This document shows, in pieces, positions 11,048-23,110 of a DNA stretch of 64,000 nt. The position numbers were made by a program, and so were the translations under genes. The DNA comes from Varroa destructor (Eukaryota > Arthropoda > Arachnida > Mesostigmata > Varroidae), in contig NW_019211455.1 in assembly GCF_002443255.2 (NCBI RefSeq), forward strand, positions 12,036,280 to 12,100,279, in the 5' to 3' direction. Each line of letters opens with the position of its first letter. The stretch's first letter is position 1. The notes beneath the pieces are model-generated. The model was not told the DNA's origin. It ran no database searches and saw only the letters and a program-made list of their open reading frames with translations.

Positions 11048-13229
11048 GTGTATTTAACAGATGAATTTGTGTCGCCCCTTAATAGAATGTAGCTTGTGGT
11101 TTTGTAAGTTCGATGTGGTTTGTATGAGCAACGTGAAGGTTTCGGAAAAACAAGGTACGCAAAGTCACGGCTATCGGAATATCGTAAGGTGATATGCACA
11201 ACATAAATACGTAAGGTGTTTTCGAAGATTTTGCCTTACGATATGGCGTAGCGGTAAGTTTTATTTACCGGTTTGGCGAAATGAGTGAATCTGCTGGAAG
11301 AGAGAAAACCCTTGAAAGAGTTATTCGTAGCTCAGGTAACTGAGTTACCGGAAGATGACTAAGACCAGGAAATACTGAAAGCTCTCTGTGTAGCTATATG
11401 ACATGCTAGAAAATAACATATTGATGTCCGCAACCTGCCCGAACAAATCCTCAACGAACCTAACAATATATACTTCGATATTCGAACAACTTACTAAAAT
11501 TTGGGCGTTCGATTACACAAACCAGTAGATACACAATGTGTCGTGTGTGCCAAACAGCGACTGCAGATATACAACAATACTGCATACGTAGCACCTTGTA
11601 GTAAAATCATTCCATAAAAACGACCGTTTTTAAAAGAACAGGACAAACTAGCTTCGCCATTTGCAAGCGCACCGACGAGCTAAAGGGCGACTCAGCTGAC
11701 CAGTGTTCTAAATGGTATCGACAACCTGCTACAGAACGGCGATAATCGTGGCGGACGATGTCATACTTTTTGAACCGCGCGAGGGGTCGCGACATGCCGG
11801 TTCGTCCTTCCACACTCCATCGAAGCGGAATCGGTCAGCTCTGCAACTGCACAGAAATCTGGGTTTGGGTTGCTCATTTTCATTTTGTTGGCGGTGAACC
11901 GTTCACAGTCCTTTATTTTGTTTGACTCGAACTGTCGGCTCAGTTCCTCAAGAAATAGTGATGTTTCTCAGATGTAGTAGGCGAGCCAATTTCTAGCTGA
12001 AACATGGAATACTACGAAGCGGATGGATGGCTTCATATTGCTGTAGAGTATCCACTTAAGGTATTCCCATCTTAACGGCAGCTCGTAAGACCCATAAAGT
12101 GCGACTTTAAAATCAAAAAAGGCTAGCTCCGCATTTATATAAGCCTTTGATCGTTGCAATTTTCAGCTGTGCCTGTTCACTGGTGAGTAAAGGAACTTCA
12201 CGTTTTGCACTACCCAGCCGAAGTGAATGTGGAGGTCAATGAATATGGTCTACACCGCCAACCAGGTCTTGAAGCGAACTGTTGAGGGTGTGCTGCATAA
12301 AAATCGAAGTAGTGAAGTGACTGGAACACTGCGATCTAAAACTGCCATTCCTGGGGACGATACTTACAGACTCGAGGTATTACAAGGGGCTCGCGTGTGA
12401 GGTATTGTAAGGAGTTAGGAAAATAGCTTATATAAAACCGGGTGATGTCTCAGACTAAAAGTTCCGTAACGTGCAAATGTTCCAAAATACAGTGAAGATT
12501 CAGATGGCACTGAATGTAAGTAAGAAAAGGAATTCATGAAGTAGTATACATTGTTGAAAAATGTTTATATTTTTCACAAAAACTGCAACAATTGTTTTCT
12601 GTTGATGCCCCGAGATCAGTGTTGAGATCGAACTTGTACTAGAGATCACTAACAATAAAATAATTAAGCAGCGTTTTATATACATATATATACTTATAGA
12701 AAGAGAGAGAGAGAAACTTACTCTAATATATTATTACATATACATATGTATATTACATAAAAAATCTATTTTCTTCGTTAATTAACTTTTATAGGTTAAA
12801 TTGCATAAATAGGTTAAACTATGAAGTACATTTTACAACGTTTACGAGCCATTATTTTTTTCCACAAATGTTTGCTCTTGTCTTAGCGACAATTACATTC
12901 GAGTGATCTGCAAATCGACCCAGGCAGACCAGTCCCACAGAAAGCGTCCGTTGACTTGCTTCCTATCGTTCGGTTTGTACGAAAACACCATTTTCGCGTG
13001 TAGCAAAGCCTACATTTCACCACTTAACCACAACCCACATAGAGATTGAAAGTTGACGAAAACATAGCCGAAAATGCCACTTTCATAGGGCCAACGAGAT
13101 AAGTTATAAATTAAAAAAGTAAATTGATTGTGCTTGTTGTAATTCTCGGAAATAAATTTTTAGCCGCTCTGCGTAAATGCAACGAAGACATTATACTGAA
13201 TGTATCGTACTCGAAAGCTTAATGATTGT
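11048..13229. other. No recognisable gene
   Basis: Mostly AT-rich sequence. The stretch 11640-11900 is GC-richer and has short open frames in several frames, one of which could hold a downstream exon of the 8.6-11.0 kb candidate. I could not identify a phase-1-compatible acceptor with a convincing frame. A short (AG)n run lies at about 12701-12714. Confidence 0.5.
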
Positions 13230-14879
13230 CTAAGTCGGTCTGAATTTTCTTTGGGCCTTCATAAGCGCTACTTTACGTTTGTCCTCCTCAAACTTCCGTC
13301 TGAGCTCTTGCAGTTTATCTAGTTTAGTACGTTTTGCTTGAAACGCATAGAAATTGTCGAGTTTCATCTTGGAGTCCTTGGCTTTCTCTCTTTCAAGCAC
13401 ACGGTTCTGTATTGCTTCTGTTCTTGGAATGACCGGGCGTTTACTGTAACCGAATCCAGTCAGCAAATTAGCACCGCACGGTTTGACTAAACTCCATTCT
13501 CTACTTTGCATTTTTATTAGTATCAACTTATCAATTTTTTCAATGGACACATCGATATTTGAATACTTACAGGAAAATTGCATCGAAAAAATGTATCTCT
13601 CAGCCTACAATAAAACACAACCTAAAAGTTATAACTCGCATTTGATTTGGTATCGATTTAGAAAATACACTCGATATTTAATGAAAAAAGTACGCAAAGG
13701 GTGCTTATAAACCACTTCTCCACGTGTCTATGTTTACGCACCTGTGTTTTGTGACCGTTACCCAACCGTCCTCGTCAGGTTCTTCAAGTGCTTTTGCTTT
13801 CCGCTTCTCGTCCTCCAGGCGCTGTTTATACTCAGCGATTGCATGAGCCACTGTTTCTTCTAGCTCATGAGGCGGAACATATCGACGAGCGTATTCATCC
13901 GTCCACCTTCGCAATCCTACCATTTCCGTGCCACGATCCTTGGAAATGACCGTTTCGCCACGCCCTCGGCGCGTCATTATCTGTGTGAGCATCATCCAGA
14001 CCAGTTATCATCCCCCTCAAAGTAATACTCACCACAACTGAAGTCGTTTTGAAATGATGCTGACTTCATATATAATTAACAACACACATTTGTAAATTAG
14101 AAGCATAGAAAGTAATTACAAGAGGCCACGAATTCGGCGTGTATTGATAAGCAGCCAATGCGCAATAGTTGAGTTAACAAAGTACCAAAATCCAGCTTAG
14201 TTACCTGGGTAACCTCGACTTTGTCTTTGAAGACAGCGTAGGCAACACGGAAGCCGCAGTAGGCTAATAATTCGTCGTTGTTCATTGGCTTGTGAGGGCC
14301 TGCTTCAGCTTGGATAAACAACTGTGCAGGCTCAGACGGGTAGAGTAGATAAAGAATCTAACAGAGGCAGGAAATGTATTCAATAATTTACTCTTGTATT
14401 CTGCGAATATGCCTTCTCTACAAGAAAAAAAACAAACGAAATAAAAAATGTGTCGACAGGCAGCAAGAAAGGTTTCGGAATTGAAATGATACACTGATGA
14501 GCGCTGCCGCTGTTCGAAAGTATAGATAAAAACTGCTGGTTCTAGTTTACGAGGCTACCATGAATTCGTTTTTCTTAAAGGAGAATAACCATACTACCGA
14601 TAACGTTTCTGTAGCCTTTTTCAGGAAATTTTCATATAAACATATTTTTTCTTGTATACCCATTCCAGTTCAAATACGAATCGTAAGTCTACTAGCGGTA
14701 CTTACGTCTTTAGTCATCATCCATGGAGGTATATTGGCTATAAATAACGTTCTTCCGCGGGGCCTATGGACTTTGTCATTTCCTATCGTAGTGTCGACTT
14801 TTATGAACACTTCATGGACACCCGGAAGTCGTGAACTGAATTTCACGGGAATGACATTATAGTCATCAGCTTTAGACAT
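13230..14879 (-). CDS. RRP7A: RRP7-type ribosomal RNA processing protein
   Basis: A nucleolar factor of the small-subunit processome, needed for pre-18S rRNA maturation. Proposed exons in transcript order: 14706-14879, 14205-14330, 13742-13980 and 13230-13500, about 270 residues in total, close to the family length. Exon 1 has the RRM-like start ending Ala-Asn-Ile-Pro-Pro-Trp. Exon 2 has the strand around Phe-Arg-Val-Ala-Tyr-Ala-Val-Phe. Exon 3 has the conserved Glu-Asp-Gly-Trp-Val-Thr-Val-Thr. Exon 4 has Phe-Tyr-Ala-Phe-Gln followed by a basic helix and the family-typical end Ala-Gln-Arg-Lys-Phe-Arg-Pro-Thr. Donors include GTAAGT, GTAACT and GTGCGT. The exon 1/2 join is in frame, but it leaves out about 20 residues expected in the RRM, so a small exon near 14390-14430 (reading Gly-Ile-Phe-Ala-Glu-Tyr) may be missing. 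The start ATG is at 14877-14879. Confidence 0.85.
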
Positions 14880-17552
14880 GACTTCTTAATTTACTTTCCT
14901 TTCCCTCTCTGAAATTCGTTAATAGGTACTCTTTATTTGTATTCAGTAAAACTAGCTAATAACGACATCCACAACCACACTGTTAAATTCGCTGCGCTTC
15001 ATATGTTTCGTAAAAACCCTGGCGTGAGAAAGGCGCATATCTGTATTCGACGTAGTAGGAAAACTTGGGACAATGTGGAAGTTCAGAAATCTAGAAGCAT
15101 GTTATACACCAATGTTCCAATATTCCTATATTGGCCAAAAAAACATGTGTGTTTAGTATTGATTTATAGATTTTATGAAAGGCATTAGTTCAAAACTGAG
15201 ACCGAAAAATCTGCGTATTTAAAGAAACCTCATAACGAGTGGCGCCTGTTTAAGCTGATAAGGAACCGGCAAATACTTCTCTAATAACACTGAAATAGAT
15301 GGGAATATACATATATAACATGCACATCTCATCCAATAAACCTAGTTCCAAATCCGGTATTATTAGGTATGTTGTCAAACGTTAGCTTTTAGCATAAAAC
15401 GCAAGGTGTTTGCATTTACGTACATTTTTTACCTAAGCATCTAAAACCGGTCCATAGTATAAAATGTTTGTTGTTGAAGATTGTAATTGGGTCTTTGATA
15501 CAGTGTAAGAGTACAAGCACCATACTGCGTATTTTTCAAATATAAGGGTTATTAATATTTTTATATAATATACAGTAAATATCTCACCTATTTATTTATT
15601 TGTATACGGTAAGAACTTGATGTGGAATTCGCACGTTTAACAAATTTGGAATTTTGTCGCTTTCTGATTTCTAAGTTAATTAAATTGAATGAGTATACTT
15701 ATGAAACAGAACCGCTTCGTTAATTTACAAACGTATTTTGGCGTCACTGATTACAACATAAACACAACTTAACAATTCGAACGACGACCATAGATTTGCA
15801 CACGATCTCAAGAATAGTGACGTTCGGTTCAGCTCAAAACATTCAATTTCTTATAACAAAAGTCAGCTAGCGCACGTGTAATCAGTGTGTTTTTATTTTG
15901 TTTCGAAATTATGATCCTACTCCGATGTTTTCGAAATCGCCATAAAGCATAGCAACCCTTCGTTTTTCGAATTAGTCGAGGCGCGGAACCACTATGCAAA
16001 ATAATACATTGCCTAGAAAGACCTTACAGTGGTTATAACCTATTAAGTGTACAAACCCGCCTAAGTTATTTTAGATTATGTAAAAGCTTACAATTGGCTT
16101 TATGAGCAAGCAAGATAAATGGTTCGCTTTTAAATGTTAAAATTAATATCTAATCGAGGCATGCTTACCATGCGATTAGTTGGGCGAGTAAAACCATTGC
16201 TATGCGGACCAAAGAACGGCAACGCTTGACATGCAACCGTTGTCTAAACGCTAGAGCTAAGAAATTTCGCCTGCAACAGTTGCAGTATCAGCAGAAAAAA
16301 GCGTGAAATGAGAGGTGAGGTGAGCATTCATAACAGATGAATGTAATTTGTTTGTACTCTTAGTGTGACAATAATATACATACACTCTTTGCAAGCCTTC
16401 GAAGCAAGCGTTTTAAGCTCATTTGCATCGAAACACGACTAGCTTATATTACTTTAGCTCCAGTTTTTTGTTTAAGCTGTCAAAACTTACATTTGTTCAA
16501 TGTAAATTCAGACCAAACAAAAAAGTAATTTCTTAAAAACTTTGGTTTCTTAACATTGAAACAAGTCGTGGTTTTGTTCATAGAAAATGACGTAATCGGT
16601 GACGAATAATTTAAAACCGTGAGAATCATTCACTTTAAGAAAAGCTGTTATTAGAGGTCAGTCGTGTTTTAAAATTAAAAGCAATGAGGTGAATTCAAAC
16701 CAAACATTTTTTTATTGACCAAGATAGCTGGGCACGTGTGCCATAAAGCGTAAGTTGAACGTCAGCTTTCTAAAGCAAATATCCTTAGACCAGACTTCTG
16801 TCCCGTACTTCTTTAAGCAAAAAATTAATCAATTTTCCAAGCAAAGAACTAATTTTCACAGCACGTCAGTACTTTTTCTCCACGATGTACAACCTACACA
16901 AATAAACACGGTATGACAACTGCTCGTCAAGGGTGTCTCCTCTTCAAATTGAATTAAGAGGACAATTGTATAATCTATACAACACTAAGCAGATTACGAG
17001 CATAGCATTCAACGATGTAAAATCATCTATCCGCGACCAACTATTTCCACAGCTTATTCCCAGTGATAGTACAGGAATAAGGTGGTTGTCTACCAAATTT
17101 GAAGTCGCGCGCCCGTCGAGATTCGAAACAAGGTGAAAGCATACTTTGTTTCGTGGAAGGTAAAGCATCTAAAGCGATGTATGACGAGTTAGATATCTGA
17201 CGTAAATTCTGAAACTTTTGTAGCCTACTCTAATAGGAAACAACACTCCAGTTGTTTTTTCAGTATAATCCATATAAATTTAGTTTTGCGATGAATTAGA
17301 AAACACTTACGCACGTTATAATGTCAAGCATCGTGTAATCCGTATCTGATAAAAAAGACTATCAAAATTTTTGTACAAGCATCCATTCATCAGAGGAATT
17401 TTTAATTTATGCTTTTAAGTTAATTAAGAAGTTAAGAAATAGAGTATCACAGACGGCACCTGTTATCAACAATGAAAGCTGTCATTTACAATATACAATT
17501 TCAGTCTCACAGATATGAATGGGTAGCTAGATTTATCAAGGTCTCTGAACAT

Positions 17553-17579
17553 TATATATATATATATATATATATATAA
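17553..17579. repeat. (TA)n microsatellite
   Basis: Uninterrupted TA/AT dinucleotides over about 27 bp. Confidence 0.9.
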
Positions 17580-17600
17580 TATGTTTATGGTAGTAAAAAA

Positions 17601-17756
17601 CTAGTTTAAAAGATTGCAATTATTGCTCGTACAATAAATATGATGCCTAAAAAACGGCACCAGTGTTCTTTTCACTTGTGGCTCTTCATTTGGTGGTTCA
17701 TTTGCCTGGGCCATCCACAGATGTACAATCAAATAGGTTACCATTAAGCTGAGCAT
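17601..17756 (-). CDS. Weak candidate: short secreted peptide precursor-like frame
   Basis: Starting from the internal Met at 17754-17756 the frame is 51 residues long. A hydrophobic N-terminus of about 18 residues ends in Ala-Gln-Ala. An acidic, Pro-rich spacer leads to Val-Lys-Arg, a dibasic site. The 21 residues after it include two cysteines four residues apart. This is the outline of a neuropeptide precursor, but it matches no arthropod peptide family I know and lacks an amidation Gly. The frame extends 28 codons upstream without a stop. A chance frame is likely. Confidence 0.15.
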   Translation of the reverse strand: MLSLMVTYLIVHLWMAQANEPPNEEPQVKRTLVPFFRHHIYCTSNNCNLLN

Positions 17757-20227
17757 CTGCACACAGATTCGGTTAGTGAAAAACTGAATGTCAACACATT
17801 TTCGTAGCTCTAAATATCTGTTAGTCAAACCCTCTCTCATTACTGGCTTATTCCGATAAATGATTGAAAATTAGAGGTAAAAATGGCTGACTTAATGATG
17901 ATGTTGTTTAGTCCGTTGATTCATATACACCAAACGAAACTCTAGAGAAAGAAGTTTGCAAACACTATGAGTGTGTCAGTCCTACGAAGACCTATTGAAC
18001 GGATGTATTTAAAGATGCCGTTATACAGGTATTTTACTATTCTATACATTTGATATTAAGATTTTTGATACATTGGTCTGGTTGGATACTGTGCGACTCA
18101 ATTTTGATCTCGATGTTTTTAAAACGTTCGGCAATCATTTCTGTTTCTTCTGGGAAAAGCGCATATCGGCTCTTAAACCGACATGAAAAACGCGTAAGCT
18201 GAAGCAGTGAAAAAGATGCAAGATCCTGACCAAAAAAGCAAGAATAACAGGATGCCTACTGCGTTGACCGGATTCTAGCCGCATACATGTTAATTATCTG
18301 AAACAGAAAAAGATTGGTTCCGCTTACATTGACATATTTGACGGCAAACTGGATTTTGATGAAAATTCAGTTTTCCCGCCACTGAAAAATCAAAATTCTT
18401 TCCTTACGCTGCTCCAAAAGAACAGAATAGGATGAAATGAAATCAAATATGTGTACATCATCGAGAAAATTGGATGCCACTGACTACCTAATCTATTATT
18501 AAACGAACTCAGTAAGCCAAATGCATAGCGTGCCGCTGTAATGTAGGACGCACCGAAATAATGCCGTCAGCTATCCATTAACTGACCTGCAGCGGATGAT
18601 AATCGGATGCAATGCTATATTACTTGACATATTACAAGATCCGCATCTGTTACCGTGAATGAAAATATATTGATACTATATTTCATTAATTCACATGTCC
18701 TTCAAAGCTATGTCTGCTTGTACTCCATCGAAGTTCAGTTATCATGCCGTCCGCCAGATGTAGCGAATAAATTTAGTTCTTTGTCAATCAAGCCATGCAT
18801 ATTTAAACCTCATATAAACAACACCAAGGAAAATTTGCCCTTACGTTTGCGTACGCTCTGACGATGTTTCGTAATAACGGACACTACTACCCGAAATACG
18901 TTTTTCCGTATAATTAAAACTAAGTATTTCTATAATATATTTTCACGTTTGTCGTATGATAAACAACCATATAGATACTTAGCAAATGGTAACAATCTCT
19001 AGTAGGCAAACAGCAAAACCATTGCACCGTCATGGGAATCATACCTAGGCCTATATTTGGTGAATATTAGGTAAATTGCGCGCCGCAGATTACATATTTG
19101 TCTCTTGGTCGGTGCCTTATAGATACACATGCGTTATCACTGAGGTGGCATAGATCATGAACTGAGCATGGATAAAAAAAAAAAAGCAAATGGTAAAACG
19201 CCTAGAAAACTCGATGCAATAAAATAGTAAAGAACATGGCAGGTCATTATTACTATATTTGATAACGTTATAATAGAGCACAATGAAACAGCTCAAGCGA
19301 CTATGCTATGAACAGAACATATTTGCGGAAATTTCCATTCGTTCATATGAAGCCTAACGGCACGAGCTAGACATTTGTGTAAGGGAAAAAGAACCTACTA
19401 CGTCCTATTATTATGAAACGCAATATAAAGTTCTTCTGTGAAAACGGCCTAACGTACAACGAAGTCTAAAGGTTAAAGCTATTATATCCGTTTTATGTAC
19501 ATATTAGATTATAATTTATCCTTAAATATAAAATAAATAATGTTCGTATGATGTAGTCCTACATAATGTAAAAATCGATTCTGATGATTCGCTCTTTGAA
19601 AGTTCTTAACTGAAAAATCGCGCTTTAGAAAACTCAATTTTATATTGAAAACAATAATAAACTATTTAGATTAGTTAAAATAGCTTTTAATTTGTTTATC
19701 AAATAAGTAAGGCTAACGGCATATTGAGCCACGCCAGTGCGCACATTGTCGGCTTCTGAGAAGCACCGTTGAAGAGTTGGTGTTGCGTGCTTTCAGTCCC
19801 TGTATCCAAAACGATCAACCAGATGAAAAATCGTTTTGTTTATTCAATGTAGGAAAATGCCAAAAGTCTACATCTAGCAAGGTAATCGTGCATTGTCACA
19901 ATCCATTCAAACCAGAATGGCGGGATTCAATTTTCAGTGATGCAACGAATGGGCTAACGCCAAACTAATCTCGTCCCCTAAATATTAAATACGGTAATTT
20001 TATATATTCCGTTGCGTTGACTGATACGTTGAAAACACTATATTTTAACTGTATACATTACTGCAGTACATTTATTTTGGTCATCGCTTAATACTACTTA
20101 CGAGAAACGCAGATTCCAACTTTTTACTATCTATGCTACACTTGGACATATATAGTTCAGGTTTGGCTAAATCAGATGGATACTCATATACTTCTTTTGA
20201 TAATATATAATAACTTATTAAAAAATC

Positions 20228-20230
<3 letters not shown>

Positions 20231-20277
<47 letters not shown>
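20231..20277. repeat. (AT)n microsatellite
   Basis: About 47 bp of uninterrupted AT dinucleotide. It produces Tyr-Ile repeat frames on both strands that are not genes. Confidence 0.95.
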
Positions 20278-20280
<3 letters not shown>

Positions 20281-20895
20281 AGACATGTGTATACAAATAT
20301 AGTATCATTTGTTTTTGGCATGATTGGTGTGCACCATCTTACTATTTTTGTATTATTTCGTGATTATCATCATATAGTATATTTGGTAATTTTCTGTTAT
20401 TATTTCTTTGTTTACTATGTATGTAAACCTATTTATAGTACAATTCAGCTCTCGTAGTGCCAACGTGGGAACGTGACCATGCCAGACATTGAATGCCACC
20501 TACATGTCTATTTCTATCTCATATGTAGCACATAATATATACTTATATGTATACCAAGAGCGCAAATAATAGAGTATCTTCGATTGCACTAGAGTATTTA
20601 AACATGTTTAGCTGTTTTCACATTTGTTGATGAAGATGTAACCACAGGTCAATATCGCATCCCCTATCATATCACATATGTCACTATAGAGCATTGCTTG
20701 GCACGTGAACAAGGGATTTCTTTTCGATCTAACTATAGGTCGGAAGGGAGAAGTTCTATTACTGCAGTATCCATCGTGCTGGTCAATAGGCTAACTCAGT
20801 GCGAAGTTAATGCTAGGCACATGGGATTTTTGATAGTTGACGGAGTACCGATTATTACACTGCAATTCCTCATTTATTTCATTATCGCGTCTCTC

Positions 20896-20899
<4 letters not shown>

Positions 20900-20950
<51 letters not shown>
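20900..20950. repeat. (TA)n microsatellite
   Basis: About 51 bp of uninterrupted TA dinucleotide. Confidence 0.95.
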
Positions 20951-20953
<3 letters not shown>

Positions 20954-21429
20954 ACAGATTCATGTAAAGTTTATTTTTGATAATAACAATGATATTAAGC
21001 GTAGTGTAATAAGAAATAATCAACCCCCGACAACAGGATGCGAGTGCTAGGTGCTGCTATTATATTAGAGCCGGAAATTCGAATGTAGTCTTGACAATCA
21101 ATGCTCACCGTCTTTTATAACTGGCAAGCACTTACATACTCTACAGAATAAAAACGTTGTATTCGCAGGCGAGCGCATCTCTCCAAGGGTCTAAGGGTAA
21201 TCTGTCAGGGTTAAGGATTATATTATAAAGTCAAACCGCCTATTATCACAATCGACTGAATCAACAGAGATCCCAATTCACTTGACCGAATCAATTCGAA
21301 GCACGTTAGCGCATGACCTATGCAGACACGAACACTGTTTTTTCCTAAATCTGCTGCTCTATTGGGCTTAGCGAGAAGCAAATCTCATACATTAAGTTAA
21401 AAAAATATTAAGTCCTACAACACATTTAT

Positions 21430-23110
21430 CTATTGGCTAGCCGCCGGTGTGCTGTTAGTTGCTGCGGTCGCTGCTGCGTATATAGAGGTGGCAGAGTCCT
21501 CGTGTAGGCTTGACGAAGACAACCGCTCAAGGACGCAAGAAGGACAAGCTAAGGGAATAGGACGACCTTGTGTAGCGTATAAAGATGTGACCCGATCCAG
21601 CTGGTCGGATGGCAACGAGGTCCCCAAAGAGCTAAGTTCGACTTGGCTCGAGGGGGCATGATGGCCACATGAGAAGACCACTGCGGGCCCACCTGCAGCC
21701 TGAACGAGACGTTTAGCGTCCAGTGAAGAGACCTACGTAAGAAAGGGTGGAGGTATTCTAGTAATTGTGTTCAAATAGCTTGTGACAAGTCCGAATTTCT
21801 ATCCATATATCTTATCAACATTAATTATGGTGTGTGTGTATATAATGGCAGCAAAATTCACTAAATGTGGGCATGTAGCAAAGAAGCGCATCGTTCAGGT
21901 GAAAAACACATCGTGAGACATCTCAGCTACCGCGAACTACTCATCTAGTAGCTTACCACAATGGGTGCAGGTGGCATAGAGTTTTGCTTAATTTTTTGGC
22001 GGACCTGAGATGCAAGCTTCTTGCGAAACTTTTCCGAAGAAGACGTAGTCATCGCGTCCTCTCGGCGAATATCGTCTAGAATTTTACCACAACCTACGTA
22101 GTACAATAAAAAGAAAACATTTAAATTGTGATAAGATGCACCAATAAATTGTAGCTATTACGGCGAATCCATAAGATCTAGCAGTGTCAAGCGCAAGTTA
22201 TGATACCTAGATTTCAGCTACTGAATCTCGAGCTCTTAATCGTGATTGCTTCTTATTCCTATTAACAAACTGTGTTACGTTAAACATGACCATAAAGTTT
22301 AATTATAATATGAATTGATTTACCAGTAACTTCAATAATTCCTTGACAGGCGGCAACATCTCCTTCAGGCGAGTTCATAGCACCGTTGACTAGGTCCATA
22401 AGACGTTCGTTAAACTCAGGAGAAAAGTTCTCAGCGACCCCCTCAACACCTAGACAGACTTCGGCCACTGCCTTGGCGTCACAGAATAGAAGCAGTCCCA
22501 ATGCAAGTCCTATGCGATCTAAATGAGTCGTAAGTATCGCCTCTAGTTCTGATACATCGAATAACATCTCAATCCACGCAGTGATGGCTAAATTTAGGAA
22601 TGCTTTGATGCTTTCTGAACTCATCGTGTCATCTACCCGACTGCAATAATAATCGAGCACCTCTTTCAGAGATGATTTTGGGTTTTTACACCTTTTCACT
22701 GCCTTTAGCTGATGTTCAAGGGCCTTAGTTAACCTACCCTCCAAGAGAGCGATTTTGGCCGCTGCCTGGTGATCACCCAAGGAATCACAATGCTCAAGCA
22801 TTAACGCTGAATCGTACGAAGAATGGAAGATTGCCAAAGTTGCGTGGAGGGCTGCCCCACCAACATACGGAGTGGGGTCCATAAGGCTAAGGGGAGGGCA
22901 ATTAAGCAGGCGCTCTGAATGTGTCGCAAAGAACAGCCTCTGGCGGGCAGACATCTCCATCTCAGAGATGTCCACATTCGGAATATGGGCTTGAGCTACC
23001 TCCGGTGGAAGGCCCGAACAGGGTACAGGCTTGAGTTCACCATGTTTCAGTACATGGGGTATATTGATGACTCGCCGGGCGGTACGTACCATGATCACGC
23101 GATTCGTAGC
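21430..23110 (-). CDS. C-terminal block of the claret-like protein (exons 21-23)
   Basis: Exon 21 (22324-23110, 262 codons) is alpha-helical. It has segments such as Ala-Leu-Glu-His-Gln-Leu-Lys and Tyr-Tyr-Cys-Ser-Arg-Val-Asp, typical of clathrin-heavy-chain-like repeats. Exon 22 (21957-22093) is a basic linker. Exon 23 (21430-21699) starts in phase 0 after a good acceptor and runs 89 codons to TAG. It contains Val-Val-Phe-Ser-Cys-Gly-His-His, and about 40 residues later Ala-Cys-Pro-Ser-Cys, the pattern of a RING-like or VPS-type zinc finger, followed by an Ala/Ser/Thr-rich end. If exon 22 were not spliced at GTAAGC (21951-21956), the protein would stop three codons later at 21945. The phase match and the zinc-ligand pattern favour splicing. 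Confidence 0.65.

Larger units (their letters stand above)
14880..21429. other. Gene-poor interval with microsatellites
   Basis: No exon of a known family is seen on either strand. There are long AT-rich stretches and three (TA)n arrays, listed separately. One short minus-strand frame at 17601-17756 has a signal-peptide-like start and a Lys-Arg site, and is treated as a weak candidate. The 3' UTR of the large minus-strand gene presumably occupies the right end. Confidence 0.5.

Noticed and set aside
20081..20967. Three open frames with Tyr-Ile repeats
   Set aside because: They exist only because (AT)n microsatellites lack stops in some frames.
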